From positions 2,325,001-2,389,000 of the forward strand of contig JBANDB010000007.1 in assembly GCA_037576215.1 (NCBI GenBank): a DNA stretch of 64,000 nucleotides, given 5' to 3'. The notes under the pieces are model-generated. The model was not told the DNA's origin. It made no database searches and worked only from the letters and a program-made list of their open reading frames with translations. The DNA is from Armillaria gallica (lineage: Eukaryota > Basidiomycota > Agaricomycetes > Agaricales > Physalacriaceae). Within the stretch, counting starts at the first letter, position 1. Each line of letters starts with the position of its first letter. Below are positions 48,990 to 59,646 of this stretch, in pieces. The translations under genes and the position numbers were made by a program.

Positions 48990-50109
48990 CTAATAGGCCC
49001 GACCTTGCCTCTTCAGACTGTGATGCCTCACAATGTGCGTCATCGCCGCATCGTCCTTCTTGTCGCCCGCAGTAGCATGCGACAACGCCGCCAGGGACTG
49101 CGAAGTCATCGTATGTGCCCTCGACCTGATCATGGGTCTAAACAGGAGGTGGTTAGATTAATGCCAGCAAGTAGGGGGGAAATAGTGACATACGTTCCAT
49201 TCCTGATCAATTCTGCCAGTCTGGGATGTTTACGCGTCTGTATCATGTATAGCCCGCCGCCACTGATGATCCCGCAGCCATCTTCGTGGTCGGAGCCCCC
49301 TAGCCTGATCCGCTCGAGACGAGGGTTCCGGCTGACACAGAGGATGGTTTCGTTCCAGAGACTCGGAAGCTGGGTGGAGAACGTATGCAACGACGGTGCA
49401 AGAGATAGCGCATGGGTGATAGTGGATATGGGACCCTGGGGTTGAGCTGCTGGTGAATCGTCTGAGATACGGAACGCAAGGTGGGCAGATTCCTACAGAA
49501 CGGGTAAGTGAACGGGATCTTTTGGATCATATAAATTAAACTGACAAGATCTATCCAACCGGTGATGGCACTGGCCAAACGGACGATGAGGCGCTTCACA
49601 CCGGCGTGGGTAAGGTATAGACGGGTCGGTTTGCGAATGGTAAGATGCGTGACCGCGTCAAGAGCCTCCAGCGAGTCACACATACGCTCTACTGCAGGGC
49701 AGTATGCCTGGTCGGGAAACCGAGGATCGAGGGTAATGTCGAGGGCCTTGACATGACTGCACCGCCGGAAGACCTGGTCGGCGCCATCAAAGATGCCGGT
49801 GATGACAATTCTGCGGACATAACGGGAGAGCCAGGGATAGTGATGCAAGGCGGCCAGGAGGTTCGCCGGCTGTGTGGGGCGTGTCAAATGAATGGTGTGG
49901 TAGAAATGTGGAAGAGATATCCGATAGAAGGCCTTGCAGACGAGCAGGGGGGCCAGACGAGAGCAAACTGGTCGTGGGGAAGTGGGTGGATGAACTGGGG
50001 CCCACGCTGGGCACGACACGGCAGGCGTCGGCGTCGCTACGACACAGTACGCGAGGATACGCTCAATCAACTCCTCTGGGAACGAGTCCATTGAAATTGC
50101 AGTGGCCAT
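48990..50109 (-). CDS. F-box protein, duplicate 1
   Basis: This is a predicted substrate adaptor of SCF ubiquitin ligases. ATG 50109 gives MATAISMDSFPEELIERIL, the start of an F-box of about 45 residues with an inserted Pro-rich loop (CPAWAPVHPPTSPRPVC) before LVCKAFYRISLPHFYHTIHL. The rest (HHYPWLSRYVRRIVITGIF, SHVKALDITLDPRFPDQAY, AGVKRLIVRLASAITGWIDL) is typical of the leucine-rich C-terminal half in mushroom F-box proteins. A phase-0 intron (GTCAGT...TCTGTAG) leads to ESAHLAFRISDDSP and ITHALSLAPSLHTFSTQLPS. A second intron (GTATGT...TGTTTAG) leads to PMIRSRAHTMTSQSLAAL and stop at 48990. A TATATAA lies about 85 bp upstream. It looks intact. Confidence 0.78.
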
Positions 50110-50367
50110 TCGAGGTGGTGATGGTGGTGGTGGAAAGAAAGTAGAAAAGAAAGAATCGGACTCCTCTACCGTGACAGCGTATCTTTCCAGGGTATATAAA
50201 CCTGTCGGGTAGCAACAACCGGACGAGTCACCCAAGTTCGAAGCAAGATTCCGCAAGTCGTCGATCGATTGTGGCAGTGCTGGATGAAAGGCGGGGAAGG
50301 AAGCTCGAGGGACCGATGTCCTGGTCGTTCTCCAAAAGGGGTGAATATACGTTCGAGGACGGCATGA

Positions 50368-53200
50368 AGCACGACCTGGTGAGGTATCCTTCCCCTTGTC
50401 CGACGACTCTCTCCCTCGTCCATGTAGCATCCCTCCCTTGTCCTTCCCCTTATCTGATGACTCTCTCCCTCATCCAAGCCTCTTCCGCAATCCGACGCGT
50501 CTTCCGTGAAAGTGGCCATCCCTATAAGCTCCCGCCAAAAGCCCATCGACCTCCCTTCAAGCGAGAAATGGCCTGTCCCTATGAACTCCTGCCAAAACCG
50601 CGTCGACCACCCTTCATGCAGGAAAATGGCCGTCCCCCATAAACCTTCAACCTCCCTCTGCTGTCCTCCCTCACAGCCACACGACTGTCCACCCCTCGAC
50701 CTCCCGTCCTTCCATCCGCGCTAATAATAGAACGCTCCCGTCGACGTCCCTCCCCTCCGCACACGCGTCCCTCCACTGACGTCCCTCCGCGTGTCCCGCA
50801 CATACTCTCCGCACTGTTAATCCCTCCGCGCGCACCGACTTTCAATGTTGCCTCCGTCCGCATCTCCACCTTCTGCGAGGAGCTGTCAACCCTCTGTACT
50901 ATGCACTCGGCCGTGTCCTGTGGATCCACCGCGCCATAAGGTAGTGGTGTGGCCGCTTCGCTGGTAGGAGATCCTGCAATGACAAGCGGCGCGTGAGCTG
51001 GCGAAAATACAGTGAAGTCGTCTCTACATACCTGTGAATTGAGACGTGGTGACTCGGCTAGAGCGTTGAAATTTTTCTGGAACCCCGAGGAACAGCAAAA
51101 GTCCTCCTGCAAGTATCGGCGCGGTAGCTGTAATCAGCCGTCAGCTTGTGAAAGGGTTACAGAGCATCAATTGTTTACCTGCAGTCTATCTGCACCAACA
51201 CCAGCCAAAAACAATAGAACGAGCTACTATAGAAAATAGTGAGCCTGGTAGGAGCAACAATCAATGACAACTTACCTTGACTGCGTAGTCTGTACCTATT
51301 GACCCGCGTATCAAATTAAATACTCCCTTTGCTAGCAGGAAAGATAACCTGCGCAACGTCAGAAACCAAGAAATCCTCAAGATGCAAGGGACTTGCCGTT
51401 ATCGGGACCGCCGCTAATCTGAACGCGGACGTCGTTGAACAGTTTGGATGGCTACTTGCATTGGAGCTATCGAGGGGGAAAAAGTTAGCTTGCGAGAGGG
51501 TTAATGATCAAGTACATACCTAGCGCGCGGCTGTATCAAAGCCGACGGGCACGAGCTGAAAGAAAAAAAAACATTAGTTAGCAGAGGCGGAAATTGATTA
51601 GGGTGAGAGCTTACCACGGACGCGGAGCCTGGCGAAGAAAAGATTGAGAAGAAAAGGACATGAAACGTCACAGAAGCAGCTTACCTTCTCCAGTGAATCA
51701 TTGGCAAACTAAGCTGTTATCCATTTGACGTGTCCCCTGCAGCCAGGGCCGCCGTTGTGGGCATGAGCAATAGCCTATACAAGGTTAGAACGGAATAGAA
51801 CATGGAAAAATGGAAGAGAGCTCACCGTTGTCGATGCTGAGCTTGACGGCGTCTTCATCATCGAGGTCAAAGTGAAGAAGCAAATCAATGAACAATGCCG
51901 AAAAGGAAATGATGGCGGTCACGAGACCAAGCCCATCGAGATGGAAGAAATCGATGAGGAGGCGTACGACGGCGGGAGACCCGCCAAGGACGTGCTCGAC
52001 AACGAGGAGATAGTGGTATCGATCATGTGAGAAAGAGGAAGAGAGGAGAACCTGGAGAAGGGAAGAGAGGAAGGATGAATGGGATGATGATAACAAAGGG
52101 AGAATATACCTCGTATTTAAAGCTTTCGCAGAGGTCTGGAGCGCACGAAATGCGCGGGTTAGTTACGCCGGTTGATGTGACATCGTGGTACCATCGGCTA
52201 ATAAAATCCGCGACACCCGAAATTTGGAAGATCTCAAAAAACAGATTCCCCGGGTAAAGCATATTTCTCTCGTTGCTTTGATATTAGTGATACCGGCATT
52301 AGCGGTGAACCGAAGTACTTTCATTGTTGAGAAAGTTCAAGTCCGTCCCGCCCTCCGCTCGACGCAGAACTGGACTCGTAGGTTCATGAGCATTACATAG
52401 ATATACGAGAAGAGTAAGTACGCACTGGAGGGACTTCCAACTTTGAAGACGGTTCAACGACAGGCATAGGGTGGAACCCCGTTTAGGCGATGACCCTGAC
52501 CGTGTATCACGGACCCTTTGGAGCCACATGAATTTACGAACTTTTGAAAGATGGAAACGAGAGACTTACATGGGGGATACTTCTGCCGCAATATCCAATG
52601 GATTTGGCTATGCACGTAACGTCTGGACACCACCGTCGTAATTCTATTTCAGAAAACACACATGATACTGCAATTTTCATGTTGGTTAGTTCGGCTAATG
52701 GTATCCAGACGCTGGAGGAATGTACCAAGTCGGCTAAATTATCGATATTGAGAGCACTGCTGACCGTCTTGAACATGCGGGGCCAATATGGACATGGGAA
52801 CGAGTTATTTGGGCCCTGAGAATGAAGTATAATCAATTGGTGAAGGACCAGAACACGGAAAGAATAAAAACTCGCATATCTGCGGTGTGGCTCCTGTTCG
52901 AGTTCAGGGCTGGAGCGCGACGTCATGATCTGACGCGTCGGTGTCTCGGTCCGATAGGTCTCATTAATGAATTCCACGTCGTACAGGGTCCTCAGAATCC
53001 TCGGTCGTCAATATAGGTCGATTCCCATCCTGTACGAGCAGGAAAAAAGGCATCAACACGCGTAATTGATTGAACGAAGGCTGTAAATAACGGATTCACG
53101 AGTGCCAGGCAAAACGAGTAGTCGATACGTGAAGTGAAGATAAAGAACAACGAAAATGAAGAATAGGAAGAAGTGGTAAGAACGAAAACCATGTCGATCG
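50368..53200. other. Unresolved region with tandem repeats and coding-like fragments
   Basis: 50509-50640 holds two to three imperfect units of about 58 bp (TGGCCNTCCC...CCNCCAAAA...CGACC.CCCTTCA), and 50395-50480 holds a shorter duplicated unit (GACTCTCTCCCTC). Frames that read as protein but cannot be completed include about 51830-52030 (plus: DEEAYDGGRPAKDVLDNEE) and about 52534-52977 (minus: YWPRMFKTVSSALNIDNLAD, resembling a segment of mushroom F-box-type proteins). I call no gene. Confidence 0.35.
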
Positions 53201-54005
53201 CTCTGTCCAAGTTGATCGATCCGGCACTTGCCTCTTTTGCTCATACTATCATGAACGCTGAGCGTTTGATCCTCTTCCATTAGCATTTGCAGCCTCCGAA
53301 CCCAGTAAATCTCTTGAATCATTGCAAAGTCGTGTCGGAGCATTATCAAACCTGTATCCGCTTTTCCTCAATAGAGATGGAGGTGCATTAGTGACGCATA
53401 TGTAAATGCTCGAGTTCATATGTGTGAGTGCACATTGTTGGCCCTTGTTCCCTAAATCCGTCTAATCAGGTGTGTTGCAGAAGCTTCATATACTTAATAG
53501 AAACCGGAATCATTTGTTCATCCCCGATTTTTTGATGCTCGACGGCCATTATCGATCCGATGGACGTCTAGCAAGGCTTAGGAGATCTGAAACGAATCTT
53601 TGAGTGGACTTATCGAAGAAGCAGAGGCAGGCAGAGCCCAGCCACAGACTCTCATCGTTTAGTACGTCCCTTGATTTGCTTCCCCATACATCCCAGGTGC
53701 TTATTTGTCATAGGTCTCATGTATTTTACAGAAATTAACGCATTTCATACACTGCTACACGTATCACGGAGTGATTCTGCTTTCGTGCTTAACTACTCGA
53801 CCCTCAAGTTGGTATACCTAACGCGTGGAACGACAATCTGTTCCACGGTACGTGCACCGTGCAAGTCCGAGGGGAGATGAACTCGACGACTGTAGTCGCA
53901 CAGGCTGTGGCAGACACACTGAGCTCTAAAGACCGGGGGATCCATCTCATGAGATAACCGGATGATACGAGGGACTCCGTGACATTCACGATCAGAATGG
54001 CTCAT

Positions 54006-54035
54006 GCGATGCGGCGGCGAAGCCGCTTCCATCGC
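54006..54035. repeat. Compound hairpin with GAA loop
   Basis: Inner GCGGC-GAA-GCCGC (54014-54026) lies inside outer GCGAT/ATCGC arms (54006-54010 and 54031-54035). Confidence 0.6.
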
Positions 54036-54401
54036 GCCCGTCTAAAGAACGACCTAACTACAATAGTACGGTCATGCAAGCCGTGTGACCTTGATCTGGG
54101 CAGTTCGGTACCAGGTGCTGTTTTTCGTAGTCTCTCGTACGTTCAGGGCTCATTTATTTCAGAACGTCTGGATCAATTAGAAATGACAAAAATGCCGAGA
54201 TATGGATACATCCCACGCATCCTATTGGACCGAGCGATCCCTCTCATTTGAAAACTCGAACTCGAACATCTAGATACCCGCGGCATGTGTGCGCTGTTTA
54301 ATTCGGTGGTTGGCGATTTTTGGTACGAATGGAGGATGATCGGTAATGTGCAGGAGTTCTGATGATAACTTTTGGCCAATTGTAATGAAGATTGATTCGG
54401 A

Positions 54402-54418
54402 GGCGGGCAGAGCCCGTC
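54402..54418. repeat. Hairpin with AGA loop
   Basis: GGCGGGC-AGA-GCCCGTC: seven pairs, one of them G-U. Confidence 0.6.
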
Positions 54419-54989
54419 CATTACCTTCCGTAGTTTTGGTGCGCGTTTCTTAGCATTCTCATGTATACCTATGGCTTACACACCACAAGACTTCTTTATT
54501 GCAGCAAGGCAATGTATCCTCCATTAATATTGAAGGATATTCATCCATACTCCGTGTGATATTGGCGCGATCCCGAACTCTGGAGTATCTAAGCCACTTG
54601 AAGACATCGGTGAAGGTGCTGGAATACCGTCTCCAAGGCGCACACATCGTTTGCTTCATAGGTAAGCCGTTCTTTTCTGAACCGAATGAATAAAACACTT
54701 ACCATCTTCGCTACCCCCAGTGGTACGGGAATCCTTCCCTCAACGTATCTTGACGACAAGCGGCTGCATGGCGGTGCATTCTTGACGAACGCCATAGAGC
54801 CGCCTCGATTGCACTCCTCTGAGCCAGGGTCAGTATTCAAATGGAAGATGAGGCGAGTTTAATGCTGACAGGGAAACCTCTATTAGCGCCGTATCCACCA
54901 TCTTTCCCGTCGCCCGAGAGAAATCCAGTGCAATGTGGTAACTGATTGCCCTTGCGACCCCGATCACGCGAAAAGAAGTATACTCTGAG

Positions 54990-55008
54990 AAGACGGCAGA
55001 GCCGTCTT
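54990..55008. repeat. Perfect 8-bp hairpin with AGA loop
   Basis: AAGACGGC-AGA-GCCGTCTT is a perfect inverted repeat. Confidence 0.7.
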
Positions 55009-55155
55009 AACTTTAACTCCTCAATTCGTGAGTGAACACACGGAATCTACAAACAAAGACTCACTACGCTGCTCAGCGATATTCTATTGTCATTTTGAAA
55101 TGACGGTAAGTTTCTGTGGTGAAGTTATTACCTGCGTATTGAGACTGTTATCAGG

Positions 55156-55176
55156 GAGGACGGTGAAACCGTCCTC
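55156..55176. repeat. Perfect 9-bp hairpin with GAA loop
   Basis: GAGGACGGT-GAA-ACCGTCCTC is a perfect inverted repeat. Confidence 0.7.
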
Positions 55177-56597
55177 GTGGAATACGTACAACGAAGATTT
55201 CCGAATTTCAGACAACTACGATCCCTGAATAATTCAGGAACGCCATACACGCTTGACCTGATGGCATAGGCGTCTAGCCGCACCGATGTTTCTAAGGCAT
55301 GTATTCATTAGTTTGTATGCTATGAAACCAAGGAAACTCACGAAGTATTAACTATAGGACACTGGACTCGAAACATGGATTATTGTTCTGATAATCGGAC
55401 CGAGCATTCTGGGGAAGGAATGCATCCAAGAGGTATTCGTAACACTCGGCTCTGCTGGTCAGTATCATTACGAGTCGTCCATATGGGGCGTGCTGATTCA
55501 CGATCGACGTGTAGTCGACCCGTAATTCAGGAACTCGAAGTATCCCGTCACTATCGTACGGTCCATCAAGAATTTTGGATGGCGTAAACGGCAATTCTCT
55601 GCGCTGGAAAGGTAAATACATTTCTGACTTTCTAAAGGAAAAAAGTCGTACTCATTGCTAGGTTAGAAAACACGGAATCCACACTCCATGAACGCACTCT
55701 CAATGGATATAATTAGCGCATGTGGTGCAGATCAGGCCTGTGTGAGTATTTGTTTAGACTTGAAATATGGTGAACTCGGGTGAAGATTCACCAGGGTATA
55801 CTTTGAAGGCATAGGAACATCCCTGAGTGATTCTTGACAACGGCTTGAATTGCGATCATATGGCGGCCGCATATTTAGTCTGAGACTGTAGCCTGGTACG
55901 TGATTGCCGTGCTTCGAGAGATCATTGTATTGGTGTATCCACACGATGACACTCGGACCCGAAGAATTTGTTGGAGTGCATGTGGAGAGGTAGATGGGGA
56001 GTGTGAATGGGGAGGAATATTCTCATGGTATCACGGTAACTTAGAAGTTTAATTTGTATGATACGTACTTTATGAATTGACATTGCTTCTAACTGACATT
56101 CTTTTCGCATTGTTTAGGTACCTCGTAGTCTTGGAAGTCTCAGGGGCATTAAACTGAGTTGATTGAATAAGTTGAAGAGCGGTGTTTTGTGCTTGAATAC
56201 TTTGAACAGCTTTTGAAGTTGAATATTGGAGAATTTCTTAGGATCACACATCATGCGGAGAGAGAAAAATAGATGTGATAATTACAGTACATTCCAGTAG
56301 TACATGAAAGCTCATCCGAGCGCTCACGCCCCACTGGAAAGCTCTGTAACTATGACAGGTGGCAACAAAAACCTAGAAGAATAATTGGACTGATGTGACG
56401 TGTATGGATCCAAGTTGGTAGGTACAGCAAGCGTGTGGAAGTAAAAATTTCCGGAGAAATTAAGTTGTTGATGTTACGAGTTACGGACCGTGGAAACCGA
56501 TCTGCCAGAGTATATAAGGCTCGGAAATTGAGCGATGAAGTATTCCCCCTTCTTACCTCTATGATGACATTATGCTGGTCTGCTGCATGATACTCGA

Positions 56598-57213
56598 TTG
56601 ACGCAGACATCTACCTGTCCTGTGTTTACCTCTCCGTCACGTCGTATTCTATCGAGGACGCGTTGTTGTCGTATGGTCGTGACGGGCGGTGAATGCTCGA
56701 AAAGGGATGTTTGGCAACGGCGCTTTGTTTGGCAAGGCCGTTCTCTCTTCTGCCTTCAATCCGTCTTCCACCCTGCTATCTCGCTCTCTCATTTCTTGAT
56801 GTCCGGCTATTCTTCCATGTAGGCTTCCTCAGTTCTATTCCTTACATTGTTTAACTGATTTTATTTTCATTTTAATAGGACCTCAATGTTCGGCGCGCCC
56901 TCGATTAGTGCATTCAATGGACGACTTGGTTCTCGACTGTCAACGATTCGTATTGGGGTGGAGGAAGCGCGTATTGTTGGAGTAAGATTTTGCTCCTTTT
57001 TTGGTGTTAGAGGTAAGAATTATATTCCTACTTCATATTTCATAGATCCGTGGCCGATGAATTCTCCCGTAGCTTTGCAGTGCTAATGACTATTCCCTTC
57101 CTACCTCGACTTCATCCCCTGTGTGCCACGGAATTCCCTCTTCTCTACTCTGACCTTCACTGGATCCAGCGCCATTCCCAGGCAGTGCAGTAACTCTCAA
57201 ATCGGCTGTATAG
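56598..57213. other. Spacer left of the repeated-module remnant
   Basis: A frame at about 56886-57086 (plus) reads APSISAFNGRLGSRLSTIRI but has no supported partners. No gene is called. Confidence 0.35.
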
Positions 57214-58279
57214 GGCGAATTTTTACCCCGAGACGACGTATTGACTTCCGGCGAGCAGCATCAACGAGGATCAAGACATGTAGAGGGTTGTTTTTGTAGA
57301 GGAGGCACTCGGAGGTGCGGAGATGGGCTACGCGATCAGGCAGCACGTCGTCGACTACCGTACCTTCTTTTCTTTCTTGTTCCGTTTTCTTCGTCTGATC
57401 TAACTCTAGGATGTGGGCGAGGACGATGCCCTGTGAAGAGCAATGAGATCTTTTCGAATATGGTGCGTTTTCTTTCCTCCCTAACTCCTGACAGGCCAGT
57501 CATGACACATTTCCAGGCAATGTTAGCCTTTGCGACACTAGCATTCCTGGTCACGGCGACGACTTTTTTGTGCCGAGGCGACGTATCGCGTTCCGGTGAG
57601 CAAGAATTCGTGGAGGGTGGAACTGGAGGGGAAGGATTGTGCGCGCGGGAGGGTGGGGACCTCGTTTGTGAGTGCTGCATTGACATGTGATTTTCGGTAT
57701 CTAATGCTGCTTTGAGGCAGCTCTTTCACATTGTGCCCTTCGAAGTCTTCCTTGACGCGTGCTTCGACCATCCACAAGTCCTCTTCCCAACAGGCCTCCC
57801 CTCCCAATGTTACGACAGTCGGCGAGTCAAAAGTTGCGCCGAGGCAACGTATCTCATTCCGGCGAGTGAGGATGGGGAGCGTTTGGGGAGCCGTTCCAAG
57901 GTGAGTCCTATATCTCTGCTTCATTTCTTACTGGCTAATCTCACATTTAGAGGATTCGCCCCTTCTTCGACAGCTTTCGCTTCACCAAGACCCCGAATTT
58001 TGTCGGAATCAAGCTCTACGGCGAGACGACGTATCGAGATCCGGCGAGCAAGGCGTACACCGAAAGGACGCGCATGACACTGACAGGGGAGGACGACAAT
58101 CCGCCGATCACTCCAAACCCGCGCGCATCGAGGGATGTCCGCGCTCGTTGGATGGAAGGTATGTATTAACGCATCCAGTGTTTGATTTCGCGACTGATAC
58201 GCCTTTTGCAGTGTGCGCGAATTGCTTAGTCATCAAGACGAGGAGTCGACCAGTCTACGCCTTTGCTCAACCCCGTTGA
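57214..58279 (+). pseudogene. Gene remnant with a repeated ETTYxxPAS exon module
   Basis: Four copies of a block reading GAG(A/G)C(G/A)ACGTAT...TCCGG(C/T)GAG start at 57230, 57575, 57841 and 58023. In the same frame they read ETTY*LPAS, EATYRVPVS, EATYLIPAS and ETTYRDPAS. Only the last has good surroundings: PFFDSFRFTKTPNFVGIKLY before it, KAYTERTRMTLTGEDDNPP and NPRASRDVRARWMEV after it. An intron (GTATGT...TTGCAG) then joins CANCLVIKTRSRPVYAF, with a stop at 58277. The first copy has stops. The minus strand is also open across parts of the region, so the strand is not certain. No function is assigned. Confidence 0.4.
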
Positions 58280-58898
58280 ACCCGTCGCGGCTGATTAAAT
58301 AGCCGCCGTCTGTTGAGGGCGACACGAGGTTGGGTAACGGCGTGGAGTGTTTGACTCGTATGGAGATATTGGATTTGCAAGAGGTAGGCTGGTTTTTCTT
58401 TGCTGTTACCTCAGATGCTGACTTGCTTATATTCCAGCTCGTTGACGTGTCTTCAAAGGTAGGTCCATTGGGCAAGGCTTACTGAATGACTTCTAGGTCA
58501 TTCATCTTATTTTTTTTTGGGCAAATCGGACCCACAACGGCAAGCCTCGGTTTCCCGTTGGAACGATTTGAACGGGAGACTACGCTTGGCCGGAGCACAA
58601 ACGGGAGGAAGGCCCCTCCCGTTTGTGCATTTGACGCTTACCTTCGGGGTGGGGAAATTATGATCCTATGAGGCAGAATGGCTGCTGACTTACGGGTTAT
58701 TTTGTTGCCTAACCGTGTTAATTTCTTGTTAGGCGAATCTTCGGGGTATTTTATTCCTTCTGATTCTCTTCTTTTCCTTACATCCTGTACAGTAGTACTC
58801 TCAATAAACTTATTCTGCTTTCCATTTCACTATCGCGCCTCCCCTCGTCGAGAAATCGTCCTTTTCGTCGTCGACCTCTTATCTTGCACTGCCACCAA
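58280..58898. other. Spacer with a strong hairpin
   Basis: No gene is seen. It includes the 14-bp hairpin at 58595-58628, and the copy-2 duplication boundary follows at 58899. Confidence 0.45.
58595..58628. repeat. Perfect 14-bp inverted repeat, 6-nt loop
   Basis: GCACAAACGGGAGG, AAGGCC, CCTCCCGTTTGTGC. All 14 pairs are Watson-Crick. Related AACGGGAG and TTCCCGTT words occur within 60 bp to the left. It could be a transcript-end hairpin, a foldback transposon relic or a small-RNA precursor. Confidence 0.75.
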
Positions 58899-59122
58899 AG
58901 TAGCCGCGGCATTAACCGGCACAACTACTTTATTCTGCACTGAACAATGTCACAGAACATCTTGTCCCTCAAAATTGAACCTCAATATCGGAGGATATTC
59001 TGGAAGGAAAAATCTACATGGCTAGTTGCATAAGCCGCTCCCCTTCAGGCACAGGTATGGCCGCAGAGGCCTGATTTCAATCCTGCTCCTCCAGTCATCT
59101 TAGATACCATCATACCATCTGT

Positions 59123-59646
59123 CAAGGGGTTGGCGGACCGTTGTTCCGGGATATCGGGTCGGTCGGTCGGTCGACCTTGCGACACCTAAATTTTTTTTTG
59201 GACCCCACCTACTCCTACTGAAAAATATAACTGTCCAAGCATTATAGCGTGTTTCATAATATATATTATAACTGTTTACTATCTTTCTAACAAGGATTCA
59301 CCGGAGATTTCGGTGAACAAGGACAGAACTTCAAAAAAGAAACCTTTGCCGGTGTTGCCACTTGCCCTGGCATAGATCAAAAATGTTCTATGGTGCTCCA
59401 GTGAGCAGTCTAGATCAACAAAGCTAATATAATACATGAAAGTATTGTCAGGCCATGCCAAACCCGCAACTTGCAAGTTCAAGGGTGGGTCTTGCAAGAA
59501 GAAAAAGGGTACGATGTCGTCATATAGATCATGTGATATGTCTAACTTTGAAATATTATTCTCATGGGGGTCGGTCGTTCGAGCTGGTGAGGGCTAAAAT
59601 ATTTTTTGGACCCGATATCATGTATTTAAAATGCGCAAACCCCTTG
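59123..59646. mobile_element. 524-bp non-autonomous DNA element (hAT-type MITE)
   Basis: Inverted ends CAAGGGGTT...AACCCCTTG are flanked by exact 8-bp duplications CCATCTGT (59115-59122 and 59647-59654). The paralogous block has a single CCATCTGT (46967-46974), so the unoccupied site is known. The interior is AT-rich with GGTCGGTCG repeats near both ends and TTTTTTGGACCC words, and has no transposase. The 8-bp duplication suggests the hAT class, but these ends differ from the TAGTGTTGCC family in this window, so a different autonomous partner is expected. Confidence 0.88.

Larger units (their letters stand above)
46734..50367. repeat. Duplicated block, copy 1 (lacks the MITE)
   Basis: This block, from AGTAGCCGCGGC to CGAGGACGGC(A/G)TGA, matches 58899-63064 in the same orientation with scattered substitutions and short indels. 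It holds a complete F-box gene on the minus strand plus about 2.2 kb of other DNA. That other DNA includes decayed coding-like frames (about 47429-47810, plus: ASIRTRTVEILN, SARELFLTSLPPFDSYFAG). The target site of the MITE in the other copy is unoccupied here (CCATCTGT, 46967-46974). Confidence 0.92.
53201..56597. other. Gene-poor region with clustered short hairpins
   Basis: Several short protein-like frames occur, such as 55352-55621 on the minus strand (PYDSDGILRVPELRVDYTS) and about 55732-55944 on the minus strand (SKHGNHVPGYSLRLNM). I could not link them with splice sites, so they may be remnants of one or more decayed genes. The hairpins are listed separately. Confidence 0.35.

Noticed and set aside
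49300..50430. F-box gene 1 as a frameshifted pseudogene
   Set aside because: Reading straight through after TGWIDL gives a false C-terminus. Removing the phase-0 intron (GTCAGT...TGTAG) restores a frame with ESAHLAFRISDDSP and LHTFSTQLPS, matching copy 2.
54006..55176. CRISPR-like array
   Set aside because: The hairpins are irregularly spaced, differ in sequence and lie in a eukaryotic genome.
53201..56597. Nuclear copy of mitochondrial DNA, suggested by GC-rich hairpins
   Set aside because: The base composition is not AT-extreme and no mitochondrial gene or rRNA fragment could be read.
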